A stretch of 64,000 nt of DNA. It comes from Streptomyces varsoviensis (GTDB lineage Bacteria; Actinomycetota; Actinomycetes; Streptomycetales; Streptomycetaceae). This document shows positions 16,890-26,943 of the stretch, one piece after another. Made by a program: the position numbers and the translations under genes. The stretch's first letter is position 1, and every line of letters starts with the position of its first letter. The notes under the pieces are model-generated. The model was not told the DNA's origin and did no database searches. It saw only the letters and a program-made list of their open reading frames with translations. Location of the stretch: the NCBI RefSeq assembly GCF_000718635.1, contig NZ_JOBF01000016.1, forward strand, positions 62,001-126,000, written 5' to 3'.

Positions 16890-18233
16890 GTGTCCGAGGC
16901 GCTGACGGAACGGATCGCCGATGACATGCGCGGCGGGCTGCGCGTGGCGGGGCTGGTCATTCTCGGCGCGGTGCATTTCGGGCTGGCGCTCCCCGCCCTG
17001 CTGGCCAATCTCGGCCACTACCGACAGCCCTGGCTCCAGTTCGCGGCCTTCGGGGTGCTCACGCTGGTGATGGCCGTGGATGTACGGCTCGGCGCGCGGG
17101 GCCGGGGGCGGGAGCGGGGGCGGGGGCGGGGGCGCGGGCGGCGGCTCAAGCCGCGGGCCCGGCTCCGGCCACAGACCCGGGCCCAACAGCAGGCCCCGGC
17201 CCGACAGCAGGCCCGTTCGCGGCGGTGGGCCGTCGTGGGGCTCGGCTGTGCGCTGGCGGCGTCTGCGGTGGCGACCAGCCAGTTGCCCGCCGCGTACTTT
17301 CTCGCCACTCCGCACTGGTCGTTCCTGGAGATCGGCTGGTTCGGCGTCCTGCTGCTGTACGGCGAGCGGCTGCGGTGGACGCTGCTGTTCATCGGCTGCT
17401 GCGTGGTTCTCACGCTGGCGCAGTTGCTGGCGGCGGGCGCGCCGTCGCGTCAGGCGGCGGCGGGGATGGCGGTCAGCGCCATGGTCATCTGCGCGTTCCA
17501 GGTGGCCGCCGCGGTCATGGCCGGGCTGTTGCGGGGGTGCGCCGCCGCGGCGAGCGCGACCGCGCGGGAGCAGGAGCGGGTACGGACCGAGGCCGAGGTG
17601 TCCGCCCGTATCCACGCGGACCAGCGGGCGCGCTACGAGGATCTGCGCCGTTCCGTGCTGCCGCTGCTGGCCGGGCTGGCGGGCGGGGCGCTGGACCCGG
17701 CGGACGACCGGGTGCGCCGCCGCTGCGCCTTCGAAGCGGCTCGGCTGCGGCGGCTGTTCGCGGAGCGGGACCAGGCCGCCGATCCGCTGGTGCACGAGTT
17801 GCGGGCGTGCATCGGGGTCGCGGAGCGCAACGGCGTGGACGTACAGCTCGCCGTGCGCGGCACGCCCGCCCCCGTGCCGCGCCGGCTGCGGCGCGCGCTG
17901 ACCGAACCCGTGCTCACCGCCCTCACCACGGCCGAGCACACCGCCCGCGCGACCGTGATACGCGGCGGCGGGCGGGTGCGTGTCAGCGTCGTCACGGACG
18001 CCCCGCGTACGGACATCCCGCTCTCCGGCGAGCCGGGCATCCACGTGCGGACGCTGCGCGGCGAGGGCCGGCTGTGGGTCGAGGCGGCATGCGCCGTACC
18101 GGGCGGCACCACCGATGACTGGGGTGAGGGCGGCACCGCCGATACCGCCGATACCACCGGTGACGGGGGCGACGGCGAGGGCGGTACGGGCTCAGGCGAA
18201 CCCGCCACGGACTCAGGCGACGGTACGGGCTGA
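16890..18233 (+). CDS. Kinase-like membrane sensor lacking catalytic boxes
   Basis: A 447-residue membrane protein. There are two hydrophobic segments near the N-terminus, an Arg/Gly/Gln-rich insert (about residues 65-105, from GGGGCGGG-type repeats) and four more hydrophobic segments to about residue 225. A coiled region ending RYEDLRRSVLPLLAGLAGG sits where the phospho-accepting His of a kinase should be, but there is no His-Asp pair. The following domain resembles a HATPase fold without the N-box Asn or the DxGxG box. It is therefore probably a pseudokinase partner of the canonical kinase upstream. The start GTG 16890 follows GGAGG. The last 18 residues arise from a 39-bp tandem duplication in which the stop codon was created. 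Confidence 0.7.
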   Translation: MSEALTERIADDMRGGLRVAGLVILGAVHFGLALPALLANLGHYRQPWLQFAAFGVLTLVMAVDVRLGARGRGRERGRGRGRGRRLKPRARLRPQTRAQQQAPARQQARSRRWAVVGLGCALAASAVATSQLPAAYFLATPHWSFLEIGWFGVLLLYGERLRWTLLFIGCCVVLTLAQLLAAGAPSRQAAAGMAVSAMVICAFQVAAAVMAGLLRGCAAAASATAREQERVRTEAEVSARIHADQRARYEDLRRSVLPLLAGLAGGALDPADDRVRRRCAFEAARLRRLFAERDQAADPLVHELRACIGVAERNGVDVQLAVRGTPAPVPRRLRRALTEPVLTALTTAEHTARATVIRGGGRVRVSVVTDAPRTDIPLSGEPGIHVRTLRGEGRLWVEAACAVPGGTTDDWGEGGTADTADTTGDGGDGEGGTGSGEPATDSGDGTG

Positions 18234-18268
18234 GGCGAACCCACCACGGGCTCAGGCGACGGTACGGA
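18191..18268. repeat. 39-bp tandem duplication containing the stop codon of the kinase-like gene
   Basis: Two adjacent 39-bp copies, 18191-18229 and 18230-18268, differ at a few bases. The serine codon TCA of copy one corresponds to the stop codon TGA (18231-18233) in copy two. The duplication thus sits across the 3' end of the gene, and one C-to-G change defines its present stop. Confidence 0.9.
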
Positions 18269-18297
18269 CGGCACGCCCCCCGCCCCGCCTCCCCCGC

Positions 18298-18957
18298 TCA
18301 CAGTTCGTCGAGCGAGACCCAGCCGTCCTGAATGGCGCGGGCGACGAGGTTCGCCTTGGTCGGCGCGGGACGGCCCGCGTTGGCGTACTTGATCCGCACC
18401 CGGTCGAGGTAGGTGTTGACCGTACGCACCGAGATCCCGAGGCTGAACCCGACCATGGCCTTGGACTCCGACTGGAACCACTCCAGCAGCACCTCCACCT
18501 CGCGCGGCGCCAGCGAGGGCCGGCCGAGCCGGGCGTCGCTGCCGAAGGCTCCGGCGAGGGCCGGGGGCGTGTACGGGCGGCAGTCGGCGGCGGCGAGCGT
18601 GGCGGCCACGAGGTGGCTCTCTCCCTCGGCCTTGGTGAGAAAGGTGAAGGCGCCCAGGTCGAGGCAGGTCAGGGCGGCTTCCTGGCTCTCCTGCATGGTG
18701 TAGACGACGACTTGCCGCTCCATCGCGACGAGTTGCTTCAGCTCAGGGTAGACCGGCGCGCCGCGCGAGAGCTGGAGGTCGAGGACCACCACGTCGGCGG
18801 CGCTGCCCGGGCCGGTCAGGGCGAGCGCGGTGTCGGGGCCCTTCGCGACCACGGTGATGGGGCGTTCGGAGGCGGCGTACCAGGACTCGATGCCCGCCAG
18901 GACGACGGGGTGGTCGTCGACGAGTGCGACGGTCACCGGCGCGCCTGCCTCAGCCAT
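18298..18957 (-). CDS. LuxR-family response regulator
   Basis: A 219-residue response regulator. The receiver domain has VALVDDHPVVLAG, the phospho-acceptor Asp in DVVVLDLQLSRG, the Thr in VVVYTMQES and the Lys in FLTKAEGE. The C-terminal LuxR/NarL HTH is recognisable in LAPREVEVLLEWFQSESKAM and SVRTVNTYLDRVRIKYANAG. All receiver key residues are present, so it should accept phosphate from the upstream canonical kinase. It is convergent with the kinase-like gene and is the first gene left of the PKS upstream region, reading away from it. Confidence 0.88.
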   Translation of the reverse strand: MAEAGAPVTVALVDDHPVVLAGIESWYAASERPITVVAKGPDTALALTGPGSAADVVVLDLQLSRGAPVYPELKQLVAMERQVVVYTMQESQEAALTCLDLGAFTFLTKAEGESHLVAATLAAADCRPYTPPALAGAFGSDARLGRPSLAPREVEVLLEWFQSESKAMVGFSLGISVRTVNTYLDRVRIKYANAGRPAPTKANLVARAIQDGWVSLDEL

Positions 18958-19572
18958 ACGAACCGCCCCTCCCCAGTCCCCGTAATCCCGATCCCCTGCC
19001 CGTACCCCCGGCGACGCCCCCGGGGCCCCTGAACACCCCCCCGAGCCGCCACCGTACCCACGCCGGGCCGGTCGCGTACGGTTCAGGGCCGACCTCGCGC
19101 CAGGTATTGAACTGACGCACCATCATGTTCCGCACCGCCGCCGCCACTAGATCCGAACTGACCCGGTATCAGGTTCCGGAGCGCCCCCCGGGCGCCCTCC
19201 AGCCCACCCCTCCACCCCTCCGTCCACACCCCCGCAGCCGGCCCCGCCCCTGGCACGAGCGGACCGTCCGCCCGGAATCCGTCGCCACCCAGGTGTGATC
19301 TGCCCCACAATCTCGACCTCGCCGATAGGCACACAGTTATGTGAGCATGACAATTTCATCTCCATTGCGTTACTCGGGCATGGCGGGCGCGATAAGCCAC
19401 GGTCCGTTGGGCCACTAGGGGCGAAATGCCCGGCGGCGAGCGCGGCGCACACGGACGACGGAGAGTAACTAGCTGTAGGAAGTGGACAGTTGACCGTCCG
19501 GAAAACCGTCCCGTCTACTACGCACCCTACGCACCACTCGCTGGTTGACCGATCACGCAGCCGGGAGAACCC
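18958..19572. promoter_or_regulatory. Divergent regulatory region between the response regulator and the PKS operon
   Basis: This 615-base gap has no gene. It is richer in A/T than its surroundings between about 19290 and 19560. A candidate promoter for the PKS operon is TTGACC at 19490-19495 and TCTACT at 19514-19519 (18-base spacer), about 50 bases before the ATG. The -10 match is weak. The PKS start has a clear ribosome site GGGAGAA just before ATG 19573. Confidence 0.35.
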
Positions 19573-22500
19573 ATGAGGATGCCGGGTCCAAGACCGTCCA
19601 ACGCGCCCTCCGCGACGCCCGATTCCGTTCAGCCCGCGCCCGAGCGGGAGCGCCCCTCCCCCGAGCCGCCGCGGTCACCTTCCGGTTCGTGGTCGCCTTC
19701 CGGTTCGCGGTCGCCTTCCGGTTCGCGGCCGGGACCGGTCATCGTGGTCAACCCCGTCCACCGGCCGTCGCCCCGGCTCACCGCGGCGGCGTGCGCGGCA
19801 GGCGCGCTCGGCGTACTCGAACTGCCCGCCGACGCCCCCGCACTGGCCGCCGAACTCCTCGCCCGCACCGATCTCTGGTCCCCATCCCGACGCCCCTTCG
19901 GCGTGCGCGTCCGCCCCAACTGCCCCATATCAGCAGCCGATTTGCCCGACCGCGCGGAGTTCGTGCTGCTCGCCGACCCGGCCCGGCGCCCCGACGAGTT
20001 ACCCGGCCGCCGGGTCCTGGCCGAGGTCACCGATCTCGCCGAGGCCGTACGAGCCGTCGAGGCAGGGGCGTGGGGCCTGATCGCCCGCGGCAACGAGTGC
20101 GGGGGAAGAGTCGGCGAGTTGAGCACGTTCGTGCTGCTGCAACAGCTCCTCGGCTCCACCCGTATCGACGTGCCCGTGTGGGCCTGGGGCGGCATCGGGG
20201 CCCGTACCGCCGCCGCTGCCGTGACAGGAGGCGCGGCGGGCGTCGTCCTCGACACGCAACTCGCCCTGCTGGACGAGGCGGAGCTGCCGCTGGAGATCAC
20301 CGAGGCGCTCAGCGGCCTCGACGGCTCGGAGACCGTACTGCACCACGGCACCCGCGTCCTGTTGCGGAGAGGGCCGGGCGCACCCCAACTACCGGGCTCC
20401 AAGGCCGAGTTCGAGAGGACGATCGGCGGGGACGATCTGCGGACCCAGTTCCTCCCCGTCGGCCAGGACGCCTTCCTCGCCGCCTCCTTCGCCCGTAGCC
20501 GGCCGACGGTCGCCGAGGCCGTACGCGGCGTCATGACCGCGATCGCCGACACGGCCAGGGACGACGCGCCCGCCGCAGCGCTCGGCCCCCACTCCCCCGG
20601 CGCCCGGGCGTTGGGCACGCACCTCCCCATCGTCCAGGGGCCTATGACGCGCGTCAGCGACGGTCCCGAGTTCGCGGTCGCGGTCGCCGAAGGCGGCGCG
20701 CTGCCGTTTCTCGCGCTGGCGCTCAGCGACGCGGAGCAGACCAAGGCGATGCTGGAGCGCACGCGCGAGGCGGTCGGCGACGCGCCCTGGGGCGTCGGCA
20801 TCCTCGGGTTCGCCGACGAGGAGGTGCGGGCCGCCCAGCTCGCGGTCGTACGGAAGCTGCGGCCGACGCACGCGATCATCGCCGGGGGCCGGCCCGCGCA
20901 GGCCGCCGATCTGGAGGCGGCGGGCATCGCCGCGTTCCTGCACGTACCGTCGCCGGGGCTGCTGCGGCAGTTCCTCGCGGCCGGGGCGCGCCGGTTCGTC
21001 TTCGAGGGCGCCGAGTGCGGCGGGCACGTCGGCCCGCGCAACAGCTTTCCGCTCTGGGAGGCCCAGATCGAGGTCCTGCTCGACTTCCTGGCGGAAGGGG
21101 CGAGCAGCGGGGCGGCTTCCACCGGCCCGACGCGCGGCGGGGCGGCCCCCACCGGCCCGGAGGATTCCGCTGGCCCCTCCCCCGCCGGCATCACCGTCCT
21201 GTTCGCGGGCGGCGTCCACGACGAGCGGTCTGCCGCGATGGTGGCCGCCCTCGCGGCCCCGCTGACCCGCGCGGGCGTCGCGTTCGGGGTGCTGATGGGT
21301 ACGGCGTACCTGTTCACGGAGGAAGCGGTACGGGCCGGGGCCGTGCGGCCGCCGTTCCAGCGGCGGGTCCTCGCCGCCGAGCGGACCGACCTGCTGGAGA
21401 CCGCGCCGGGGCACGCCACCCGCTGCGCGCACAGCGCGTTCACGGCGGACTTCGCCGCCCTCAAGGAGGAACTGGGCGCGCGGGGGCTGCCGGACCGCGA
21501 GCGGTGGGCGCGGCTCGAAGAGTTCAACGTCGGCCGGTTGCGGCTGGCCAGCAAGGGCATCGAGCGCGTCGGCGCGGAGCTGCGCCCCGTGGATGAGGGG
21601 CGCCAGGACGCCGAGGGCATGTTCATGGCCGGCGAGGTGTGCGTGCTGCGCGACGAGGTCACCACCGTCGCCGCCCTCCACCACTCGGTGGGCGAAGGGG
21701 CCGCCCACTGGCTGCGGACCCGGAACGAGGCGGTCCGCGAGGCCCTGGGCCTCATCCCCGAACCCGCCGGGCGGCCCGTGCCCCAACCGCTGCGCATCGC
21801 CGTCGTCGGCATGGCCTGCATGTTCCCAGGCGCCCCCGACACGGCCGCGTTCTGGGCGAACGTACTGGCAGGCAAGGACTGCGTGACCGAGGTGCCGGCC
21901 GGGCGCTGGGACCCCGAGCGGTACTACGCGCCGGACGGCGACGGCGAGCGCACCCCGTCGCGGTGGGGCGGATTCCTGCCCGAGATCCCGTTCGACCCGC
22001 TGCGCTTCGGTATCCCGCCCGCCTCCCTGAGCAGCATCGAGCCCGTGCAGCTCCTCGCGCTGGAGGCCGCCCGGCGCGCCCTCGCGGACGCCGGCCGGAC
22101 CGGCGGGGACCACGCCCGTACGTCGGTGGTGTTCGGGGCCGAGGCGGGCAGCGACCTCGCCAACGCGACCACCCTGCGCACGGTCCTGCCCGCGTACGTC
22201 GGCGACCTCCCCGCCGCCCTCGACGAGCGACTGCCGCGCCTGACCGAGGACTCGTTCCCCGGCATGCTCGCCAACGTCATCGCGGGCCGCATCGCCAACC
22301 GCCTCGACCTCGGCGGCGCCAACTACACCGTCGACGCCGCCTGCGCCTCCTCCCTCACCGCCGTCGACGTCGCGTGCAAGGAACTGACCGCCGGAACCAG
22401 CGACCTGGTGCTGTGCGGCGGCGCCGACCTGCACAACGGCATCAACGACTACCTCCTCTTCTCCTCCGTGCACGCCCTCTCGCCCACCGGCCGCTCGGCG

Positions 22501-25500
22501 ACGTTCGACCGGTCGGCCGACGGGATCGCGCTCGGCGAGGGCGTCGGCTGCGTGGTGCTCAAGCGGCTCGCCGACGCCGAACGCGACGGCGACCGCGTCT
22601 ACGCCGTCATCGACGGCGTCGGCAGCGCCAGCGACGGCCGCGCCCTCGGCCTGACCGCGCCCCGCCCCGAAGGGCAGCGCGCCGCCCTCACCCGCGCCTA
22701 CCGCAACGCCGGCGTCTCCCCCGCCCGTGTCGGCCTCATCGAGGCGCACGGCACCGGCACGGTCGTCGGCGACCGCACCGAACTGGCCACCCTCACCGAG
22801 GTGTTCACCGCGGCCGGGGCCACGCCGGGGAGCTGCGCCATCGGCTCGGTGAAGTCGCAGATCGGCCACACCAAGTGCGCGGCGGGGCTGGCCGGGCTGA
22901 TCAAGACGGCCCTGTCGCTCCACCACGGCGTACGGCCGCCGACCCTGCACCTGCGGGATCCCAACCCGGCGTGGGACGCCGACCGCAGCCCGTTCGTCTT
23001 CCACTCCACGGCCCAGCCCTGGCCCGCGGAACCGGCGGAACGGATCGCGGGGGTGAGCGCCTTCGGCTTCGGCGGCACCAACTTCCACGTCGTTCTACGC
23101 GCGTACGCCCAGGCCCCGGCCGCCCACGCGCTCGACCAGTGGCCGACCGAGCTGTTCACCTTCCGCGGCAAGGACGCCGCCACCGCCCGCCGGGCCGCCC
23201 GTACGCTCCTCGACCAGGTCGAGAGCGGCGCCACATGGCGATTGCGCGACTACGCGCGTAGCACCGCCCGCCGCAGCGATTCCGCCGCCGCGCGGGGCGA
23301 GCCCGTCAAAATCGCCCTGCTGGCCGACAGCGTGCCGGAGCTGACGGGGCTGCTGCGCAGGGCGGTGGAGGGGACGGAGAGCGAGGGTGAGGGGGCGGCA
23401 ACAGGGCGGCTCTTCATGGCGGGAGGGACGGGCCAGGGTGGGAATGACCCGGCCGGCGCAAGGGGGCGGGGCGTCAGCGGTCCGGCCGGCGTGGGCGCCC
23501 AAGGGCCGTCTGAAGTGGCCATCGGAGACGGCAAGGTGGCCTTGCTCTTCCCCGGGCAGGGCAGTCAGCGGCCCGGGATGCTCGCCGACCTCTTTGTGGC
23601 CTTCCCCGAGTTGCAGGGATGGCTGCGGCTCGGCGCTCGGTGGGCGGGGGCGCTCCATCCGCCGACCGCCTTCGACGACGCGACGGCGGCCGCCCAGCTC
23701 GCCCGGCTCACCGACACGGCCGTCGCCCAGCCCGCGCTCGGCATCACCGGGCTCGCCGCCGCCGAACTCCTTGCCTCCGTGGGCGTACGGCCGGACATGA
23801 CCGCAGGTCACAGCTATGGCGAGCTGGTCGCCCTCGCGGTGGCCGGGGCCCTGGCACCCGCCGATCTGCTCACGGCGAGCGCCGCCCGCGCCGAGGCGAT
23901 CCTCTCCGGGGTCCGGGGCAAGGACCCCGGTGCGATGGCGGCCGTCAGGGCGGCGGCCGAGGACGTGGACAAGGTGCTGACGCTCGCCGGACTCGCGGGC
24001 GAGGTCGTCACGGCGAACCGCAACTCGCCGCGCCAGACGGCTGTTTCCGGACCGACGGCGGCCGTGGAGGCGGCGATCGGGCACCTGCGGGACGCGGGCC
24101 TCTCGGCGAAGCGGCTCCAAGTGGCCTGCGCGTTCCACAGCCCGCTGATGGCGGGCGCGGGCGACGCGTTCGCCCGCACGCTCCAGGCCCTGCCCGTACG
24201 CGCGCCATCGGTTCAGGTGTGGGCCAACAGCACGGCCGCCCCGTACCCGGCCGACCCGGACGCCGTACGGGCCGGGCTCGCCGAACAGATCGGCGCGCCG
24301 GTCCGGTTCGCCGAGCAGATCGAGGCCATGTACGCGGCCGGGGCCCGGGTCTTCGTGGAAGCGGGGCCCGGGCGGGTGCTGACCCGGCTGGTCTCCGCCG
24401 TGCTCGGCGACCGCCCGCACCGCGCCGTCGCGCTGGACGGCGGCGGGCGGCGCGGCGGACTGTACGGCTTCCTGGCCGCCGTCGCCCAACTGGCCGTGGC
24501 CGGGATCGACGTACGTACCGGACGTCTCTTCCAAGGCCGCGACGCCGTGGACGCGGAGAGGAGCACCGCGCCCTCCGCCGCCGGGTGGACCGTGGACGGC
24601 CAGCTCGTCCGCCACGCCGACGGCACTCTCCTGCCCAACGCCCTCCAACCCGCCCGCCCCCTCACGGAGCTGATCGTGCCGGAGAACCCCACCCAAGACG
24701 GCGCCGGCGCCCCGCCGTCCGGCCCGGACGCCCTGATCGCCGAATTCCTGCGCAGCAGCCGGGAGATGGTCGCGGCCCAGCGCGATGTACTGCTGCGCTA
24801 TCTGGGCGGTACGGAGCCGGCCCAGCCCGCTGGGGCGCCACCGGCGCCCGCTGTCGCACTCTCCCCCGCGCCCTCGCCCTTGCCCGAAGACGCGCCCGTA
24901 TCCGAAGCCGCACCCGTATCCGAAGACCAGCCCGTATCCGAACACGAGCCCACCGAGGCCGAGGAAGGAGCCGCTGCCGACCCGGGGCGCGTCCTCGCGT
25001 CCGTACTGGCGGTGGTCGCGGAGCGCACCGGTTATCCGGTCGACATGATCGAGCCGGAGCTGGACCTGGAGGCGGATCTCAGCGTCGACTCCATCAAGAG
25101 GACGGAGATCGCCGGGGAGCTGGCGACCCGCCTCGGGCTGCCCCTGGGCGACGGTGCGGACTTGGACCAGGTCAGCTCGGCGCGTACGGCGGCGGCGATA
25201 GCCGGGCTGCTCACAGCCCGGCTCGGCGGCCCACAGGCTTCGGAGCAGCCGCCGCCAGAAGCCGCCGCGCCGCCGCCCGCCGCCGCAGCACCCCCGGAAG
25301 CCTCCGTACTCCCCCCGCAACGGCTGGAGTTCACCGAGGTCGACCTGCCGCCGGTCGCCGCGCCCCTCGCCCCCGGCGGCACCGTCACGCTGCTGGGCGG
25401 CGGCCCGCTCGCCGAACTCCTGGCGGAACGGCTCCGAGCCCTCGGCACGCACCCCGTGATCGCGCCCGGCGACCAGCCCCCCGCGCGGATCAGCGGCGGC

Positions 25501-26943
25501 ACCGCCGTGTACCTGCACGCCTTCGAGGCCCCCGAGACCTCACTCCCTGACGCGTTTCCGCTGTTCAAAGCGGTACTGGCGGACGGCGGCCTGCGACGGC
25601 TGCTCGCCGTCGAGCGCCGGGAGTCGGGCGCGGTGCGCGGGCTGCGGGGCTTCTTCCGCAGCCTGGCCCGCGAGTACGAGGACATCGCCGTGCGGCTCGT
25701 GGAGGTGGGGACGGCCGACGGTACGGACGCGGCGGCGGAGGCAGTCGTAGCGGAACTGGCCGCCACGGAGCCCGCCACGGAAGCCACCACGGGCCCGGAC
25801 ATGGAAGCCACCACAGGCCCGGACACGGACCCCGCCACAAAAGCCGCCACCGAGGCCGCTGCGGCCCCCGCCACAGAAGCCGCCACCGAGGCCGCTGCGG
25901 CCCCCGCCGCAGAAGCCTCCGGGACTTTCTCCGAAACGGCCGGAACCGTCGCGGAACGCCGGGAGCCGGTCGTCGTCCTGTCCTCCGGAGGCCGGCGGCG
26001 TGCGCTGCGCCCGGTGCCCACCGGCCTCGGCACCCTCGCCGCCACCGGCGCGGGGCCGGCGGGCGACGGCGTCGCGGAGGCGGCCGCCGCCGGGCTCGAC
26101 CGCGAGGCGGTGGTCCTGCTCGCCGGCGGCGCGCGCGGCATCACGGCCCGCTGCGCCCGGGCCCTCGCCGCGGCGAGCCGCTGCCGGATCGAACTGCTGG
26201 GCCGCACCCCGGCGCCGACCGCCGCCGAGGACGCCGTGACGGCGGGGGCCGTCGGACGGGACGGGGTGCGGGCCGCCCTCATCGCCGCCGGGGCGGGCTC
26301 GCCCGCCGGGATCGAACGGGCGGCCTCGGCCGTACTCGCGGCGCGCGAGGTCCGCGCCACCATCACCGACCTGCGGGAACTCGGCAGCCCGGTGGGCTAC
26401 CGCGCCGTCGACGTACGGGACGAGGAGGCGGTGCGGGCCGCGGTGAAGGACATCCACGCCGAGCACGGCAGGCTCGACGGGATCGTGTACGCGGCGGGTG
26501 TCATCGAGGACCGCCTCGTCGCCGAGAAGTCGGCCGAGTCCTTCCGGCGCGTGTTCGCCACGAAGGTGGACGGCGCGCGCGTCCTCCTCGACGCGGCAGG
26601 GGAACTGCCCGACGGCGGGCCGCGGTTCGCGGTCCTCTTCGGCAGCCTCGCCGCCGCCCTCGGCAACCGCGGCCAGTGCGACTACGCGGCCGCCAACGAC
26701 GCCCTGGAGGAACTGGGCCGCCGCTGGTCCACCCCCGACCGCCGCGGCCTGACGGTGCACTGGGGCCCCTGGGCCGCCACGGAGACCGGCGGCGGCATGG
26801 TCACCCCCGAGCTGGCGCGCTCGTACGCCGCCCGCGGCATCAAGCTCATCGACCCCGAGGAGGGCCCCCTCAGCCTGCTGCGCGAACTGGCCTGGGGCGC
26901 CCCCACACTCCACTCGGTCCTCTACACGGCGTCGGGATGGTGA
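19573..26943 (+). CDS. PUFA-synthase-like type I polyketide synthase: NMO-NMO-KS-AT-ACP-KR
   Basis: A 2456-residue iterative megasynthase. Residues about 55-290 are a nitronate-monooxygenase/PfaD-like barrel (NECGGRVG). About 345-725 are a second, complete-looking one (QGPMTRVSD, AECGGHVGPRNSFP), which in PfaD proteins is the FMN enoylreductase. KS at about 740-1170 has Cys924 in DAACASS, EAHGTGT and GHTKCAA. AT at about 1322-1660 has PGQGSQ, Ser1414 in GHSYGE and AFHSPL, malonyl-like. A single PUFA-type ACP has the attachment Ser1840 in DLSVDSIKRTEI. KR has GGARGI near 2184, Ser2358 and Tyr2371 (NRGQCDYAAAND). There is no CLF and only one ACP, unlike PfaA. Pro/Ser/Gly and Ala/Thr/Glu linkers are repeat-derived. 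It overlaps the next gene by a few bases. It resembles the locus described in S. coelicolor as eicosapentaenoate-like (from memory). Confidence 0.85.
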   Translation: MRMPGPRPSNAPSATPDSVQPAPERERPSPEPPRSPSGSWSPSGSRSPSGSRPGPVIVVNPVHRPSPRLTAAACAAGALGVLELPADAPALAAELLARTDLWSPSRRPFGVRVRPNCPISAADLPDRAEFVLLADPARRPDELPGRRVLAEVTDLAEAVRAVEAGAWGLIARGNECGGRVGELSTFVLLQQLLGSTRIDVPVWAWGGIGARTAAAAVTGGAAGVVLDTQLALLDEAELPLEITEALSGLDGSETVLHHGTRVLLRRGPGAPQLPGSKAEFERTIGGDDLRTQFLPVGQDAFLAASFARSRPTVAEAVRGVMTAIADTARDDAPAAALGPHSPGARALGTHLPIVQGPMTRVSDGPEFAVAVAEGGALPFLALALSDAEQTKAMLERTREAVGDAPWGVGILGFADEEVRAAQLAVVRKLRPTHAIIAGGRPAQAADLEAAGIAAFLHVPSPGLLRQFLAAGARRFVFEGAECGGHVGPRNSFPLWEAQIEVLLDFLAEGASSGAASTGPTRGGAAPTGPEDSAGPSPAGITVLFAGGVHDERSAAMVAALAAPLTRAGVAFGVLMGTAYLFTEEAVRAGAVRPPFQRRVLAAERTDLLETAPGHATRCAHSAFTADFAALKEELGARGLPDRERWARLEEFNVGRLRLASKGIERVGAELRPVDEGRQDAEGMFMAGEVCVLRDEVTTVAALHHSVGEGAAHWLRTRNEAVREALGLIPEPAGRPVPQPLRIAVVGMACMFPGAPDTAAFWANVLAGKDCVTEVPAGRWDPERYYAPDGDGERTPSRWGGFLPEIPFDPLRFGIPPASLSSIEPVQLLALEAARRALADAGRTGGDHARTSVVFGAEAGSDLANATTLRTVLPAYVGDLPAALDERLPRLTEDSFPGMLANVIAGRIANRLDLGGANYTVDAACASSLTAVDVACKELTAGTSDLVLCGGADLHNGINDYLLFSSVHALSPTGRSATFDRSADGIALGEGVGCVVLKRLADAERDGDRVYAVIDGVGSASDGRALGLTAPRPEGQRAALTRAYRNAGVSPARVGLIEAHGTGTVVGDRTELATLTEVFTAAGATPGSCAIGSVKSQIGHTKCAAGLAGLIKTALSLHHGVRPPTLHLRDPNPAWDADRSPFVFHSTAQPWPAEPAERIAGVSAFGFGGTNFHVVLRAYAQAPAAHALDQWPTELFTFRGKDAATARRAARTLLDQVESGATWRLRDYARSTARRSDSAAARGEPVKIALLADSVPELTGLLRRAVEGTESEGEGAATGRLFMAGGTGQGGNDPAGARGRGVSGPAGVGAQGPSEVAIGDGKVALLFPGQGSQRPGMLADLFVAFPELQGWLRLGARWAGALHPPTAFDDATAAAQLARLTDTAVAQPALGITGLAAAELLASVGVRPDMTAGHSYGELVALAVAGALAPADLLTASAARAEAILSGVRGKDPGAMAAVRAAAEDVDKVLTLAGLAGEVVTANRNSPRQTAVSGPTAAVEAAIGHLRDAGLSAKRLQVACAFHSPLMAGAGDAFARTLQALPVRAPSVQVWANSTAAPYPADPDAVRAGLAEQIGAPVRFAEQIEAMYAAGARVFVEAGPGRVLTRLVSAVLGDRPHRAVALDGGGRRGGLYGFLAAVAQLAVAGIDVRTGRLFQGRDAVDAERSTAPSAAGWTVDGQLVRHADGTLLPNALQPARPLTELIVPENPTQDGAGAPPSGPDALIAEFLRSSREMVAAQRDVLLRYLGGTEPAQPAGAPPAPAVALSPAPSPLPEDAPVSEAAPVSEDQPVSEHEPTEAEEGAAADPGRVLASVLAVVAERTGYPVDMIEPELDLEADLSVDSIKRTEIAGELATRLGLPLGDGADLDQVSSARTAAAIAGLLTARLGGPQASEQPPPEAAAPPPAAAAPPEASVLPPQRLEFTEVDLPPVAAPLAPGGTVTLLGGGPLAELLAERLRALGTHPVIAPGDQPPARISGGTAVYLHAFEAPETSLPDAFPLFKAVLADGGLRRLLAVERRESGAVRGLRGFFRSLAREYEDIAVRLVEVGTADGTDAAAEAVVAELAATEPATEATTGPDMEATTGPDTDPATKAATEAAAAPATEAATEAAAAPAAEASGTFSETAGTVAERREPVVVLSSGGRRRALRPVPTGLGTLAATGAGPAGDGVAEAAAAGLDREAVVLLAGGARGITARCARALAAASRCRIELLGRTPAPTAAEDAVTAGAVGRDGVRAALIAAGAGSPAGIERAASAVLAAREVRATITDLRELGSPVGYRAVDVRDEEAVRAAVKDIHAEHGRLDGIVYAAGVIEDRLVAEKSAESFRRVFATKVDGARVLLDAAGELPDGGPRFAVLFGSLAAALGNRGQCDYAAANDALEELGRRWSTPDRRGLTVHWGPWAATETGGGMVTPELARSYAARGIKLIDPEEGPLSLLRELAWGAPTLHSVLYTASGW

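Noticed and set aside
16890..18233. Second active histidine kinase
   Set aside because: No phospho-accepting His-Asp/Glu pair, no N-box Asn and no DxGxG were found.
23095..25518. Minus-strand 807-codon open frame
   Set aside because: Antisense of the AT and ACP part of the first PKS; no recognisable domain.
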